Shown here: positions 36,641 to 44,978 of the stretch, piece after piece
Layout: the number at the start of each line of letters is the position of its first letter
Numbering within the stretch: position 1 is the first letter of the stretch
Assembly: GCA_963832895.1 (NCBI GenBank)
Contig: CAWHVQ010000021.1
Span: 62,001 to 126,000 of the forward strand
Length of the DNA: 64,000 nucleotides
Reading direction: 5' to 3'
Source: JAMXLO01 sp963832895
GTDB lineage: Bacteria; Pseudomonadota; Alphaproteobacteria; Acetobacterales; Acetobacteraceae
The notes under the pieces: generated by a model
What the model was told of the DNA's origin: nothing
Database searches by the model: none
Seen by the model: only the letters and a program-made list of their open reading frames with translations
Made by a program: the position numbers and the translations under genes

Positions 36641-36656
36641 GGGGCGGGCCATACGT

Positions 36657-37169
36657 TTTAAAATGCTCGATCGCTCCCGCCGCCTGAGCGTGATGGCGCG
36701 GCCGCGCGGTGAGCTTGCGGTAGCCCAGCGCGCGCAGTTCGCGGCTCAGCGTCTGCCGCGCGACAGCGACACGGAACTCCTCCCACAACCACTGGCAGAG
36801 ATCGATCAGGCGCCAGCGCACGACGCCATGAATGGCAGGCATCGGACCGCTCTCGATGGCTGCTGCCAGTGCTGTGCGGTGTTCCACGGTCAACCGGGGC
36901 GTTGGACCAGGAGCCTTGCGATCAATCAGCCCCTCCGGCCCCTCGGCGTTGAACCGCAGCACCCAGTCCCGGACTATCTGCAGACCGACACCCCCGACGC
37001 GGGCCGCTTCGCTACGAGCGCCGCCGTCGTAGATCACCGCCAACGCCAACAATCGCCGTGCCTGATTTGCGTCCCGCGTATACCGCGCCAGGTGACGCAG
37101 CGCAGAGCCCGTGAAGTCCGTGCGGAGTGCTACCGCTGCCGCCATGGCCAACATCCTGCTGTTCGCCAT
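36657..37169 (-). pseudogene. IS630 transposase, N-terminal part
   Basis: 171 residues with the helix-turn-helix region of IS630 transposases (ARRLLALAVIYDGGARSEAARVGGVGLQIVRDWVLRFN and RQTLSRELRALGYRKL), ending in HFK at the TTTT junction. Past the junction the frame runs briefly into the inner element. The rest of the protein is at 34725-35300. Confidence 0.88.
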
Positions 37170-37231
37170 GGTGAATCACATCAGCCCCGCGTCGGGGAAG
37201 TCCTTTGAGTCAGCACCCGCGGGCCTTGGTA

Positions 37232-37282
37232 TAAATCCGTTGGCGCACGCCTACGTTGGTTCGAATCCAACCCCCTCCACCA
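37232..37282 (+). pseudogene. tRNA-Tyr 3' fragment with encoded CCA (att repeat, distal side)
   Basis: 51 bases: the 48-bp repeat of the tRNA-Tyr 3' half followed by CCA (37280-37282). It lacks the acceptor 5' strand, D arm and most of the anticodon stem. It is probably the original 3' end of the tRNA gene, displaced when the island integrated. The IS630 right end touches its first base. Confidence 0.9.
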
Positions 37283-37374
37283 AGTCAGCTTCGGTCTTTA
37301 GATCAACATATAAGGCTCGCCGCGGCCGACAGCCCGCCGCCGATCACAGCGCATGGCGCCCTCAGAGACTGTAG

Positions 37375-37671
37375 CTACATCAGGATGACGCCTGAAACCG
37401 AGGGCGGAGCCTCCTGCCATCCCTGTGTTGCCATGCACGCGTTGGTTCTCACTTCGTCCACACCGTTCCCTGACAGCACATTGTTGTCCTGGGTGATCAC
37501 CACCACCCCTGTCACACTCTGGTTCCGGCACCGTGTCAGGTCCGCACTGTATTCCGCGGCACGGTAGCTGGGATGGGAGTAGTTGACATAGCGAGGAGGT
37601 GCGCAGGCGCAGAGAACGGATAATGGAACGGCCAGGTGGAACCATCGAAGTGTTGAGCTGCGGTGATGCAT
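37375..37671 (-). CDS. Small predicted lipoprotein, unknown function
   Basis: About 98 residues from the ATG at 37671. A hydrophobic leader ends in a lipobox-like LCAC (about residue 20). The mature part has three further cysteines and the segment RYVNYSHPSYRAAEYSADLTRCRNQS, similar in style to small glycine-zipper-type envelope lipoproteins, but no family is certain. It is just outside the island. A start further upstream is possible. Confidence 0.5.
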   Translation of the reverse strand: MHHRSSTLRWFHLAVPLSVLCACAPPRYVNYSHPSYRAAEYSADLTRCRNQSVTGVVVITQDNNVLSGNGVDEVRTNACMATQGWQEAPPSVSGVILM

Positions 37672-37882
37672 TACGAGCCCTTTCTCGCGTCCGTATTGAG
37701 CATTGAGGCGGGCATGGCGAGAGGCCGCCGCCAGAAGTCGACCCGGAACTATACCGCAACGATACCGTGGTCTCAAGCTTGTGCTGCGCCTTGCCCTGTA
37801 GCCCAGGGTGGTGATGCAAAAGCCATCGCAACGCTAGCCGTAACCTGGCGAAATCCCCGTTCACTTGGTCGGCTGCCGCTTG

Positions 37883-38506
37883 TCAGAACCGCTTGATGAA
37901 GTCCATCAGGCCGATCTGTCTCGTCGTTGCTGCGCGCCCGGCGTGCAATACGGCACGCACCGCGGCGACCGCCCGATTCAGGTCGTCATTCACCACCACG
38001 TAATCAAACTCGGGCCAATGGCTGATCTCGTCGCATGCCAACGCCATGCGACGCGCGATCTCTGACGTATCGTCACCGGACCGACGGCGTAGCCGGCTTT
38101 CCAGTGTGGCCAGGGCCGGCGGCAGGATGAACACGCCGACAACATCCTCGGGCAACGCAGCGCGCAGCTTCCGGTGTCCCTGCCAGTCGATATCGAACAC
38201 CATGTCCTTGCCATCGCGGATCGCCTGCCGCACTGGCGCGCCGGGCGTGCCGTAACAGTGGCGGCCGAGTACGCGCGCCCATTCCAGCAATTCGCCGGCC
38301 TTGACCATGCGGTCAAACTCCGCCTGATCCCGGAAGTGATAGTGCACACCGTCCGCCTCGCCGTCACGCGGCGCTCGCGTGGTGACGCTGACCGAGCGTC
38401 GCAACTCGGGCTCGCTCGCCAGCAGCGCATCGGCGATCACGGTCTTGCCGGCACCCGACGGTGCAGACAGGACCAGGCACACACCTCGTCGCGCGATTGC
38501 GCTCAT
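37883..38506 (-). CDS. gmk: Guanylate kinase
   Basis: A 207-residue cytoplasmic enzyme that converts GMP to GDP with ATP. P-loop APSGAGKT (about residues 15-22), the GMP-binding SVTTRAPRDGE and VHYHF segments, FDIDWQGHRKL and the lid RRRSGDDTSEIARR are all present. Its ATG overlaps the stop of the upstream yicC (ATGA), a conserved gene pair in proteobacteria. Confidence 0.95.
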   Translation of the reverse strand: MSAIARRGVCLVLSAPSGAGKTVIADALLASEPELRRSVSVTTRAPRDGEADGVHYHFRDQAEFDRMVKAGELLEWARVLGRHCYGTPGAPVRQAIRDGKDMVFDIDWQGHRKLRAALPEDVVGVFILPPALATLESRLRRRSGDDTSEIARRMALACDEISHWPEFDYVVVNDDLNRAVAAVRAVLHAGRAATTRQIGLMDFIKRF

Positions 38507-39384
38507 TCGATATTCTGCACCTGCTCGCGTAGCTGTTCGATGGTGGCCTTAAGCTTGAGGCCGGTGGCGGTTAGCGCGACCGAGGCCGATTTGCTGCACA
38601 GCGTGTTGGCCTCGCGGTTGAACTCCTGCATCAGGAAATCGAGGCGCCTCCCGACGTTCGCCGCCGCGCGCAGCAACGTGTGTGCCGCCTCGATGTGGCT
38701 GGCCAAGCGGTCCAGTTCCTCGCGCACGTCGGAGCGCGCGGCCAGCAGCGCGACCTCCTGCGCGATGCGTTCCTCGGGCAGCGATGGCGCCTCGCGCAAC
38801 AGCGCCGCCAGGTTCTCCATCACCCGGGCACGTTGCGCTGCGGGCTGATCGGCCGCTTCGGCGGCGGCCTGGCGGTGCAGTGCAGCGATCTCATCCAGCA
38901 GAGCCGTCAGCGTCGCGGCCAGACGTGTGCCTTCGGACTGACGCGCCGTCACCAGTGCCGCCAGTGCCTGCGAGAATCCCGCTGCCACCGCATCGGTGTC
39001 CGGCGCGACTTCCTCGGTTTGCGCCGGCCGGAGAACGCCTGGCAAGCCAAGCAGCGTTTCGGCGCGTGGCACGGGGCTGCCGGGGATGCGACTGTGCAGG
39101 TCCATCGCCAGCGTCAGCGCCTGCTCCAGCGCCACCGGATCTGCGACCAGGCGCTGCTCACTTTCGCGCTTGATGGACAGATTGGCGGTGAGGTTGCCGC
39201 GCTTCAGGAGCCTACCGGCGGCTGCGCGCAGTATGGGCTCCAGCGCATCCCAGCCGGACGGCAATCGGAAGCGCAGATCGAGGCCGCGGCCATTGACGCT
39301 GCGCAGTTCCCAGACCCAGGCGAGGCCCGCGGCACTGCCCTCCGCGCGGGCAAATCCAGTCATCGAGGCGAGCGAAAGGGTCAT
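38503..39384 (-). CDS. yicC: YicC-family endoribonuclease
   Basis: A 293-residue protein of the YicC family: N-terminal MTLSLASMTGFARAEG with WELRSVNGRGLDLRFRLP, and the C-terminal DUF1732 region KRRLDFLMQEFNREANTLCSKS-like segment (here GRRLDFLMQEF ... NTLCSKS). The E. coli homologue is a stable RNA-binding endoribonuclease. It overlaps gmk by 4 bp, so the two are co-expressed. Confidence 0.93.
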   Translation of the reverse strand: MTLSLASMTGFARAEGSAAGLAWVWELRSVNGRGLDLRFRLPSGWDALEPILRAAAGRLLKRGNLTANLSIKRESEQRLVADPVALEQALTLAMDLHSRIPGSPVPRAETLLGLPGVLRPAQTEEVAPDTDAVAAGFSQALAALVTARQSEGTRLAATLTALLDEIAALHRQAAAEAADQPAAQRARVMENLAALLREAPSLPEERIAQEVALLAARSDVREELDRLASHIEAAHTLLRAAANVGRRLDFLMQEFNREANTLCSKSASVALTATGLKLKATIEQLREQVQNIE

Positions 39385-39697
39385 GGCAGGCTTTGTATCA
39401 GCCGAGGAGCTTTCTGAGAATCCTCAGTAGTGGACGCGTGGGCGCGCGCGGATCGCGGTCTTCACGTGGTCTTCCCTGTGAGTGGGGATTGCCGCGTGCA
39501 ACGGGGGGCCGAGGCCCCTGCGGATGATGGCGGCGCTGGCGCGGACGCAGGCGAGACGAGGCGAACTCCTCGAATGCCCCGGTAACGCTGCTCTGAGCGG
39601 GAATGCATTCACTAGGTTTGCAGGAAGGCGCACAGACAAACCTGGAAGTATCCCGGTCGAGGTGCGGCGGTGATGATTACTCGCGATCGGCGCGGCA
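39385..39697. other. Intergenic region downstream of rplI, no gene seen
   Basis: 313 bases between the yicC start and the rplI stop. It should hold the yicC-gmk promoter. Small palindrome CTGAG-aatc-CTCAG near 39414-39427. I found no coding or RNA feature. Confidence 0.5.
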
Positions 39698-40273
39698 TCA
39701 GACCTGTGGCTGCTCCGGTTCGGCGCCAGCGTCGAACATCGTAGCGGCCTCCAGGGCGGCCTCTTCTTCCTCTGCCTCGGCGCCAACCCGTTCGCCGCGC
39801 GCTTGCCGCTCGGCCTCTTCCGGACTGCGTGCGACGTTCACGATAACAGGGATCGATACCTCCGGGTGCAGCGCCACGCGTACCCGGGAGAGCCCGATCG
39901 TCTTGATCGGGTGCTCGAGCAATACCTGCTGCCGGTTGATCGTCAGACCGGCCGCGGTGGTCATCTCGGCGACGTCGCGCGAGGACACCGAGCCGTACAG
40001 ACTGCCCAATTCACCCGCCTGACGGATGATCACCACGGAGAGGCCGGAGACGCGCTCGGCGACCCGCTCCGCTTCCTCGCGGCGCTTCAGGTTCTGTGCC
40101 TCAAGCTGGGCGCGTTCCTGCTCGAAGCGGGCCATATTCTCCTTGCTCGCCCGCAGCGCCTTCTTTTGCGGCAGCAGGTAGTTGCGGGCGAAGCCGGGCT
40201 TCACCTGCACCAAGTCCCCCATCTGCCCCAGCTTTTCCACGCGTTGGAGCAGGATCAGTTCCACATCAGCCAT
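39698..40273 (-). CDS. rplI: 50S ribosomal protein L9
   Basis: A 191-residue L9. The N-terminal rRNA-binding domain is canonical (LILLQRVEKLGQMGDLVQVKPGFARNYLLP), then the long connecting helix (about 40-80) and the C-terminal domain. A Glu/Ala-rich tail of about 40 residues extends past the usual end near residue 150, as in several alphaproteobacteria. It follows rpsR by 11 bp. Confidence 0.96.
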   Translation of the reverse strand: MADVELILLQRVEKLGQMGDLVQVKPGFARNYLLPQKKALRASKENMARFEQERAQLEAQNLKRREEAERVAERVSGLSVVIIRQAGELGSLYGSVSSRDVAEMTTAAGLTINRQQVLLEHPIKTIGLSRVRVALHPEVSIPVIVNVARSPEEAERQARGERVGAEAEEEEAALEAATMFDAGAEPEQPQV

Positions 40274-40284
40274 GGTCCGCTCCG

Positions 40285-40560
40285 TCAGCTCACGATGTAG
40301 GGCAGCAATGCGAGGAAGCGGGCACGCTTGATCGCCACGGCGAGCTCGCGCTGCTTCTTGGCCGAGACCGCGGTGATGCGGCTCGGCACGATCTTGCCAC
40401 GTTCCGACAGGAAGCGGGACAGCAGGCGCACGTCTTTGTAGTCGATCTTCGGCGCATTGGGGCCGGAGAACGGACAGGACTTGCGACGGCGATAAAATGG
40501 CCGGCGGGCACCGACAGCGGCGCGGCGGGCGGCCGGATTAATTTCAGTGGTCTCGGACAT
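40285..40560 (-). CDS. rpsR: 30S ribosomal protein S18
   Basis: A 91-residue S18 with the conserved FYRRRKSCPFSG start of the folded part, IDYKDVRLLSRFLSERGKI and SRITAVSAKKQRELAVAIKRARFLALLP. A short Ala/Arg tail precedes it. It lies 3 bp from the rpsF stop, in the usual rpsF-rpsR-rplI order, and binds S6 on the 30S platform. Confidence 0.97.
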   Translation of the reverse strand: MSETTEINPAARRAAVGARRPFYRRRKSCPFSGPNAPKIDYKDVRLLSRFLSERGKIVPSRITAVSAKKQRELAVAIKRARFLALLPYIVS

Positions 40561-40563
40561 GAC

Positions 40564-41028
40564 TTATTCCTCGGCTCCGACACGGAAGTCCTCGCGGAAC
40601 TCGTCGCGGGCACGGAACTCCTCGCGGTCGTCGAAGCCGCGGCGTCGTCCGCTGTCGAACCGACCGGCGGGCTTGGGGCCACGGAACGAGCGTTCGCGAT
40701 CGTCCGACTTGCGTGACAGGATCGCTGAGGGCGCTTCCTCGATCTCATCGACCCGGATGGTCATGAAGCGGAGGATGTCTTCGTTCAGACCGAGTTGGCG
40801 TTCGATCTCGGTGACGAACGCAGGTTTGGCGTCGAGGCCCAGCAGCATGTAATGGCCCTTACGGTTCTTCTTGATCCGATAGGCCAATCCGCGAAGGCCC
40901 CAGTATTCGCGCTTCTTCACCGCACCGCCTTCGGTTTCGAGCTGGCTGGCGATGCCGTCGGCGATGCCTTCGACCTGTTGCTGTGTCACGTCGTTGCGCG
41001 CGATCAGCACGCATTCGTAAAGCGGCAT
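40564..41028 (-). CDS. rpsF: 30S ribosomal protein S6
   Basis: A 154-residue S6. The conserved core is YECVLIARNDVTQQQVEGI, REYWGLRGLAYRIKKNRKGHYMLLGL and EDILRFMTIRVDE. A 45-residue charged tail rich in Arg/Asp/Phe/Glu follows, much longer than in E. coli but common in this lineage. First gene of the ribosomal operon; its leader (41029-41110) is GC-rich and may hold S6:S18 autoregulation, which I could not confirm. Confidence 0.97.
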   Translation of the reverse strand: MPLYECVLIARNDVTQQQVEGIADGIASQLETEGGAVKKREYWGLRGLAYRIKKNRKGHYMLLGLDAKPAFVTEIERQLGLNEDILRFMTIRVDEIEEAPSAILSRKSDDRERSFRGPKPAGRFDSGRRRGFDDREEFRARDEFREDFRVGAEE

Positions 41029-41140
41029 GATTGGCTCCCTATGGCTGGAGGCCCGCCTGAATGGGGCACAACCGGGGACGATGCCGTCGTCGCCCGGCAG
41101 GGGAGGGCGGGGTAAAGCATGAATAGGTCACGATAAGCAA

Positions 41141-41209
41141 GGGGCCGGCCCGACAAAGCGGACCGGCCCCTGACGACAAAGCGGTCCGCGTGGCGTTCGC
41201 TGCCACGCG
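41141..41209 (-). terminator. Two tandem hairpins after the NHL-repeat gene
   Basis: First hairpin as transcribed leftward: CGCGTGGC/GCCACGCG, perfect 8-bp arms with a 7-nt loop (41187-41209). Second: GGGGCCGGYCC arms at 41141-41151 and 41160-41170, 10 of 11 pairs, followed on the minus strand by TTGCTTAT. Probably terminates the DUF1800-DUF1501-NHL unit before the ribosomal operon. Confidence 0.55.
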
Positions 41210-41221
41210 CCCGCGAAGCGT

Positions 41222-42322
41222 TTACAGGTTCGCTTGGAAGTCCTGGTAGTCGCGGACCTTCTTGTAGACCTGCAGCCGGTTGCGCTGGCTGTCGGCGACG
41301 ATGATCTCGTCGGTGGCCGGATTGAAGTCCACCGCCGTCGGGAAGCAGAACCGATACAGCGGCTCTGAGTTACGCACCCGGCGATACGCCTTCATCATAT
41401 CCGGGTTGGCATCGACGCTCTGCTTGGCCCACTTCGAGAACGTCTGCGCATCACCGTAAAGGTTGGTCAGCGGCGTGCCGTCGGCCTCGAAGATGGAGAC
41501 GCGATGATTGCCCCAGTCGGTTACGTAGATGTCGCCGTCCGGATCCACCGCCACATCGGTCGGGTGATTGAGCAGCCCCGCTTTCGGATACGTCGACGTC
41601 GGCAGGCTTGAGACAAACGGTCCCAGGTAGGTGACGGCGAAGGCGTCGTCAGGATGCGGCAGCTCACCGAAGGTACCGATCTTCATCAGGAAGTGGCCCT
41701 GTGGCGACAGCTTCTGGACACGATGGTTCTTCCAGTCGGCGACGTAGATGTTGCCGGCCTTGTCGGTCGTGATGCCCCAGGGCTGGTTGAACTCGCCGTC
41801 GCCCGATCCGGCCTTGCCGCACTGCGCGACCAGCTTGCCTTCGGGTGTGAACACCTGAAGCCGGCAATTGCCGCTGTCGACGACGATGAGGTTGCCGTTC
41901 TTCTCGACCGCCAGTCCCGCCGGACGGAGCAGTTCGCCGTCGCCGCTGCCGGTTTCGCCGAATTTGTACTGGAACTTGCCGTCTGGATCGAACACCGAGA
42001 TGGTGTTGGTCCACTCATCAGAGCAATAGACGCGGCCGTCATTGCCCACCGCGACGCCGAACGGCCAAGTGGCCTTGCCGTCGCCTTCGCCGTGCCGGAA
42101 GAACTCGGATACCAGTTCCTCCTCGCCCGGACCGCCGAGATGGATGCGATTCACCCGCATGCCGAAGTTGTTCTCGTTGCCGCGGTTTGCCGTATAGAGA
42201 TCGCCGTCGCTGCTCAGGCACATCGTCTGGATGTAGTTGAATCCGGTGCCCGTCGCCGCGCCGCGTCCGATCGCATGGCTCCAGTCATAAGCCCTGCCTC
42301 GAACGACTGTGGTTAGCGCCAT
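41222..42322 (-). CDS. NHL-repeat beta-propeller protein
   Basis: A 366-residue protein without a signal peptide, made of about six NHL repeats: FGVAVGNDGRVYCSDEWTN, PAGLAVEKNGNLIVVDSGN, PWGITTDKAGNIYVADWKN and PTDVAVDPDGDIYVTDWGN, plus two degenerate ones at the ends. Such propellers bind proteins, RNA or small ligands; some are lyases. It is the last gene of the DUF1800-DUF1501-NHL set, about 90 bp after DUF1501. Function unknown. Confidence 0.85.
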   Translation of the reverse strand: MALTTVVRGRAYDWSHAIGRGAATGTGFNYIQTMCLSSDGDLYTANRGNENNFGMRVNRIHLGGPGEEELVSEFFRHGEGDGKATWPFGVAVGNDGRVYCSDEWTNTISVFDPDGKFQYKFGETGSGDGELLRPAGLAVEKNGNLIVVDSGNCRLQVFTPEGKLVAQCGKAGSGDGEFNQPWGITTDKAGNIYVADWKNHRVQKLSPQGHFLMKIGTFGELPHPDDAFAVTYLGPFVSSLPTSTYPKAGLLNHPTDVAVDPDGDIYVTDWGNHRVSIFEADGTPLTNLYGDAQTFSKWAKQSVDANPDMMKAYRRVRNSEPLYRFCFPTAVDFNPATDEIIVADSQRNRLQVYKKVRDYQDFQANL

Positions 42323-42410
42323 AACCCCCTCCCTTCATCAAAGAGCCAAAACCCACCCTCGTTTCCCGGAGCGCATCCAGGAAACGAGAGCAGTCGGGAT
42401 TTCACCTGGC

Positions 42411-43548
42411 CTAGTGAAGGAAGGCCGGCTTCTCGTAGGTGCCGTTCACGATCGGCGCCGGGTTCAGGCCCATCCACTTGTCGAGAATGGTCGAGTAGAT
42501 GCTGCGGAAGTCCATGCTCGGGTTCAGATCGCCCTGCACGAGCTTGCTCGCATCCAGCGACGGGTATTCGCCGTAGTGCCCGCCCTTGACCTTGTCGCCG
42601 AGTACGAATGTCGCGCCGGCGGCGCCGTGGTCGGTTCCGGAGCCGTTGTCGCGGACGCGGCGGCCGAACTCGGAGAACATCAGCACGATGACATTGTCAG
42701 CCGCGTTGTGTGCACGCAGGTCGGTCATGAAGGCGTCGAGGCCTTCGGTGACCTGGGTCCACAGACCGGCATGCAACGGCGCCTGGCCGGCATGCGAGTC
42801 GAAGCTGCCATGATCGCAGTAGAAGACGCGTGTGCCCAGATTGGCGAGATGCACCTGGGCGATGCCGCGGAGCTTCTGCGCGATCGTGCTGTTCGGGTAC
42901 TTCACGTCCGACTTGTACATTCCGGGCGCGACCTTCAGGATGTCGGCGCCCTTCAGTCCGTCGAGGCCGGTGGTGCCGAGGTAATCCATGACCCCGCTGC
43001 CCTCGATCGGCTGGTACATGTGGGAGAAGGTCTCCAGCACCTTCAGGCGCTGCGCCTGGTCGCGGATCGTCGGCAGGAAGCCGGTACTGCTCAAGCGGGC
43101 CGGCCACGCAGGCGACCGGGACGTTGGGCACCGACAGCGCGCGGAACAGGCACGGCCCGAAGCTCACGCAGGTAACGACGTTCTCCTTCTTCGGGTCGAA
43201 CTCGCGCACCACACGCCCCAGCCAGCCTTCGGTGCCGACCTTGTCGGCCTCGCAGGTGTGCCAGATGTCCATCGAGCGGAAGTGCGACCGCGGCGAGTCG
43301 AGATAGCCAACGCCATGCATGATGGCGAGCTTGTCGTCATCCCAGAACTTCTTCAGCGGCGCCATGTAGTTCGGGATGGCGTGGGCCTGGTCGAGATGGA
43401 TCATATCGCTGTCGGAGATACCGACCGCCTTGCGATTGTCCTTGTACAGGCTGTTGTTGTAGGGGATGACGGTGTTCAGGTAGTCGTTGCCGCCGGTGAG
43501 CTGCAACACGACCAGCACCGGATCCTTCGATTGCTGCGTTGCCGACAT
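42411..43548 (-). pseudogene. DUF1501 (sulfatase/alkaline-phosphatase-like fold) protein, one-base frameshift
   Basis: The frame from 43548 gives the DUF1501 start (DPVLVVLQLTGGNDYLNTVIPY, HGVGYLDSPRSHFRSMDIWHT). It runs correctly to VACVAGPLEQY, near 43085. The family then continues in the next frame (GFLPTIRDQAQRLKVLETF ... LMFSEFGRRVRDNGSGTDHG) to the stop at 42411. Removing one C near 43083 restores about 378 residues. DUF1501 proteins pair with DUF1800 proteins and are often Tat-exported; here no leader is seen. The break may be a sequencing error. Confidence 0.8.
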
Positions 43549-43577
43549 TAAATAGTCCCTCCGTTTCGTGTCATGTT

Positions 43578-44978
43578 TCAGCCGAACTGATATTCGCGCG
43601 TCGCGGCGATGAGCTGCATCATCTCGGCGGCACGCTGTGTGGCGTTCTGTGCCTTGGCGCCTTCCCAACTGATCTCGCCCCACTGCTTCGCAGCGTCGGT
43701 GAGCTCTTTCTTGGTGTCGGCGCTTACCTCGACCGGGCCGAGCAGGTCGAGGCAATTGGTAACGAGTTGCTCAGGGGTCTTGGTGCCCTGTGCCTTCAGG
43801 CGCGCGACGATAGCTTTAACGCCCGGCAGGTCGGGATTACCGATCTGCGCGGCCACGAAGTTGATGCGCGACATCAGCGAGCCGCTGTTGATCCACTCCT
43901 TGCCGGTGTGCCAACCCTCGACCGACGGCGGGTTGAGCAGGTCCTGGCCCATGTAGGACGGCTGCATCGACAGCTCGCCGTAACCGGGCTTCGGCAGCTC
44001 ATAGCCGCCCACCAGGCGCAGCGTGCCGACGACCACCTCGGCCGGCGACTTCAGGTGCTGGTAGCGGGCCTTCTTGAAGAAGTCCGAAGTGAACAGCGCG
44101 CGCAGCACCGGAGTCATCTCGTACTTCAACTCCTGGAACACCTTCATCAGCATCGCGATCGCTGCTGGATCGCGCGGCTCTTCGATCGACCAGGCAGGCA
44201 CCTGCGGTTCGTCGGCGACGAAGAAGTTGTAAAGGTGCCGGCAGATGAACTTCGCGCACGCCGGCTGCTGCACGATGATGTCGATGATGTCCTCGCCGTT
44301 GAGGTTGCCCTTGTGGCCGAGGAACGTCTTCTCGCCGTCGTCGTGGTCTTCCGCACGGTATTCGAACTTCCACGGGAAGCGGCCGTATGGCAGGCGCGGC
44401 AGCTTGGTCTCGAACGTCCAGCCGGTGAAGGCGCGCGATGCCTCGCGAACATCCACCTCCGTGTAGTTGCCGGCGCCAAGGCTGAACAGCTCAAGCAGTT
44501 CGCGGCCCCAGTTCTCGTTGACCGCGGTGCCGTGATTCTGGTTGTTGTCCAGCCAGAACAGCATTGTCGGGTTCTTCGCGATCGTCACCAACAGATCGCG
44601 ATAGTTGCCCATGCCCTTGCGGCGGAACAGTTCGATCTGCTCGAGCAGCTGGTCGTAGTTGTCGACCTTTGAATTGCCGGTGGCAAACACGCTGTGCCAG
44701 AACAGCGCCATCTTCTCCTGGAGCGGGCGCTTGGTGTTCACCAGGTAGTACATGTAGTTGACGTTGCCCATCGGCGGCTGCCCGCCTGGCAACAACGCGG
44801 CCGGCTGGTAGCGCAGCAGCGTATAGGGATCGACCGCCGGCTGCGCACTTGGGTTCAGAAACTCCTCGACCGTGGCGTCATAGCCTTTGGCCGTGCGTGT
44901 CTCGAGTTCGTCGCGGGTTGCTCCGAAGCCAGCCCTCCGCATCAGATGGGCCATCAACGCGATGTCTTGGTGTGCCAT
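43578..44978 (-). CDS. DUF1800 protein
   Basis: A 466-residue member of the DUF1800 family: LMRRAGFGATRDELE near the start, LQEKMALFWHSVFATG, NENWGRELLELFSLG, YTEVDVREASRAFTGW, and NPPSVEGWHTGKEWINSGSLMSRINFV. No signal peptide. DUF1800 and DUF1501 genes are nearly always adjacent, as here (29 bp), and are thought to act as a pair, but no reaction is established. First gene of the three-gene set ending in the NHL propeller. Confidence 0.88.
   Translation of the reverse strand: MAHQDIALMAHLMRRAGFGATRDELETRTAKGYDATVEEFLNPSAQPAVDPYTLLRYQPAALLPGGQPPMGNVNYMYYLVNTKRPLQEKMALFWHSVFATGNSKVDNYDQLLEQIELFRRKGMGNYRDLLVTIAKNPTMLFWLDNNQNHGTAVNENWGRELLELFSLGAGNYTEVDVREASRAFTGWTFETKLPRLPYGRFPWKFEYRAEDHDDGEKTFLGHKGNLNGEDIIDIIVQQPACAKFICRHLYNFFVADEPQVPAWSIEEPRDPAAIAMLMKVFQELKYEMTPVLRALFTSDFFKKARYQHLKSPAEVVVGTLRLVGGYELPKPGYGELSMQPSYMGQDLLNPPSVEGWHTGKEWINSGSLMSRINFVAAQIGNPDLPGVKAIVARLKAQGTKTPEQLVTNCLDLLGPVEVSADTKKELTDAAKQWGEISWEGAKAQNATQRAAEMMQLIAATREYQFG

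Larger units (their letters stand above)
35301..36655 (+). mobile_element. IS110-family element, IS1111 group
   Basis: A 1355-bp element. Subterminal inverted repeats ATGGCCCGCCCC (35306-35317) and GGGGCGGGCCAT (36641-36652) are perfect over 12 bp, with 5 bp outside on the left and 3 bp on the right. TTTT is present at both junctions (35297-35300 and 36656-36659). Subterminal repeats, a short 5' flank (69 bp) and a long 3' flank (about 257 bp) fit the IS1111 group. It sits inside the IS630 transposase gene. Confidence 0.85.
34709..37231 (-). mobile_element. IS630-family insertion sequence, interrupted by an IS1111-type element
   Basis: Ends are ATACCAATGCCC (34708-34719) and GGGCCTTGGTAT (37221-37232), an inverted pair with one mismatch; TA lies at both ends, as expected for the TA target of IS630. 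The transposase is split into 36657-37169 (N-terminal) and 34725-35300 (C-terminal). Without the inner insertion the element would be about 1.16 kb, normal for the family. Its right end abuts the tRNA-Tyr fragment. Confidence 0.85.
32741..37279. mobile_element. Small genomic island integrated in tRNA-Tyr
   Basis: 48 identical bases lie at 32741-32788 (inside the tRNA gene) and 37232-37279. Between them are a DoxX-like gene, a broken tyrosine integrase, an unrecognised small ORF, and nested IS630 and IS1111-type elements. The tRNA-facing integrase and the repeat that rebuilds a full tRNA are the classic pattern of site-specific integration. The integrase is broken, so the island is probably fixed. 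Confidence 0.8.

Noticed and set aside
39424..39786. Minus-strand ORF beside rplI
   Set aside because: Overlaps the rplI end and has Arg/Pro/Ser-rich shadow composition.
41029..41110. S6:S18 leader RNA motif upstream of rpsF
   Set aside because: The leader is GC-rich and could fold, but I could not place the conserved bulge by eye.
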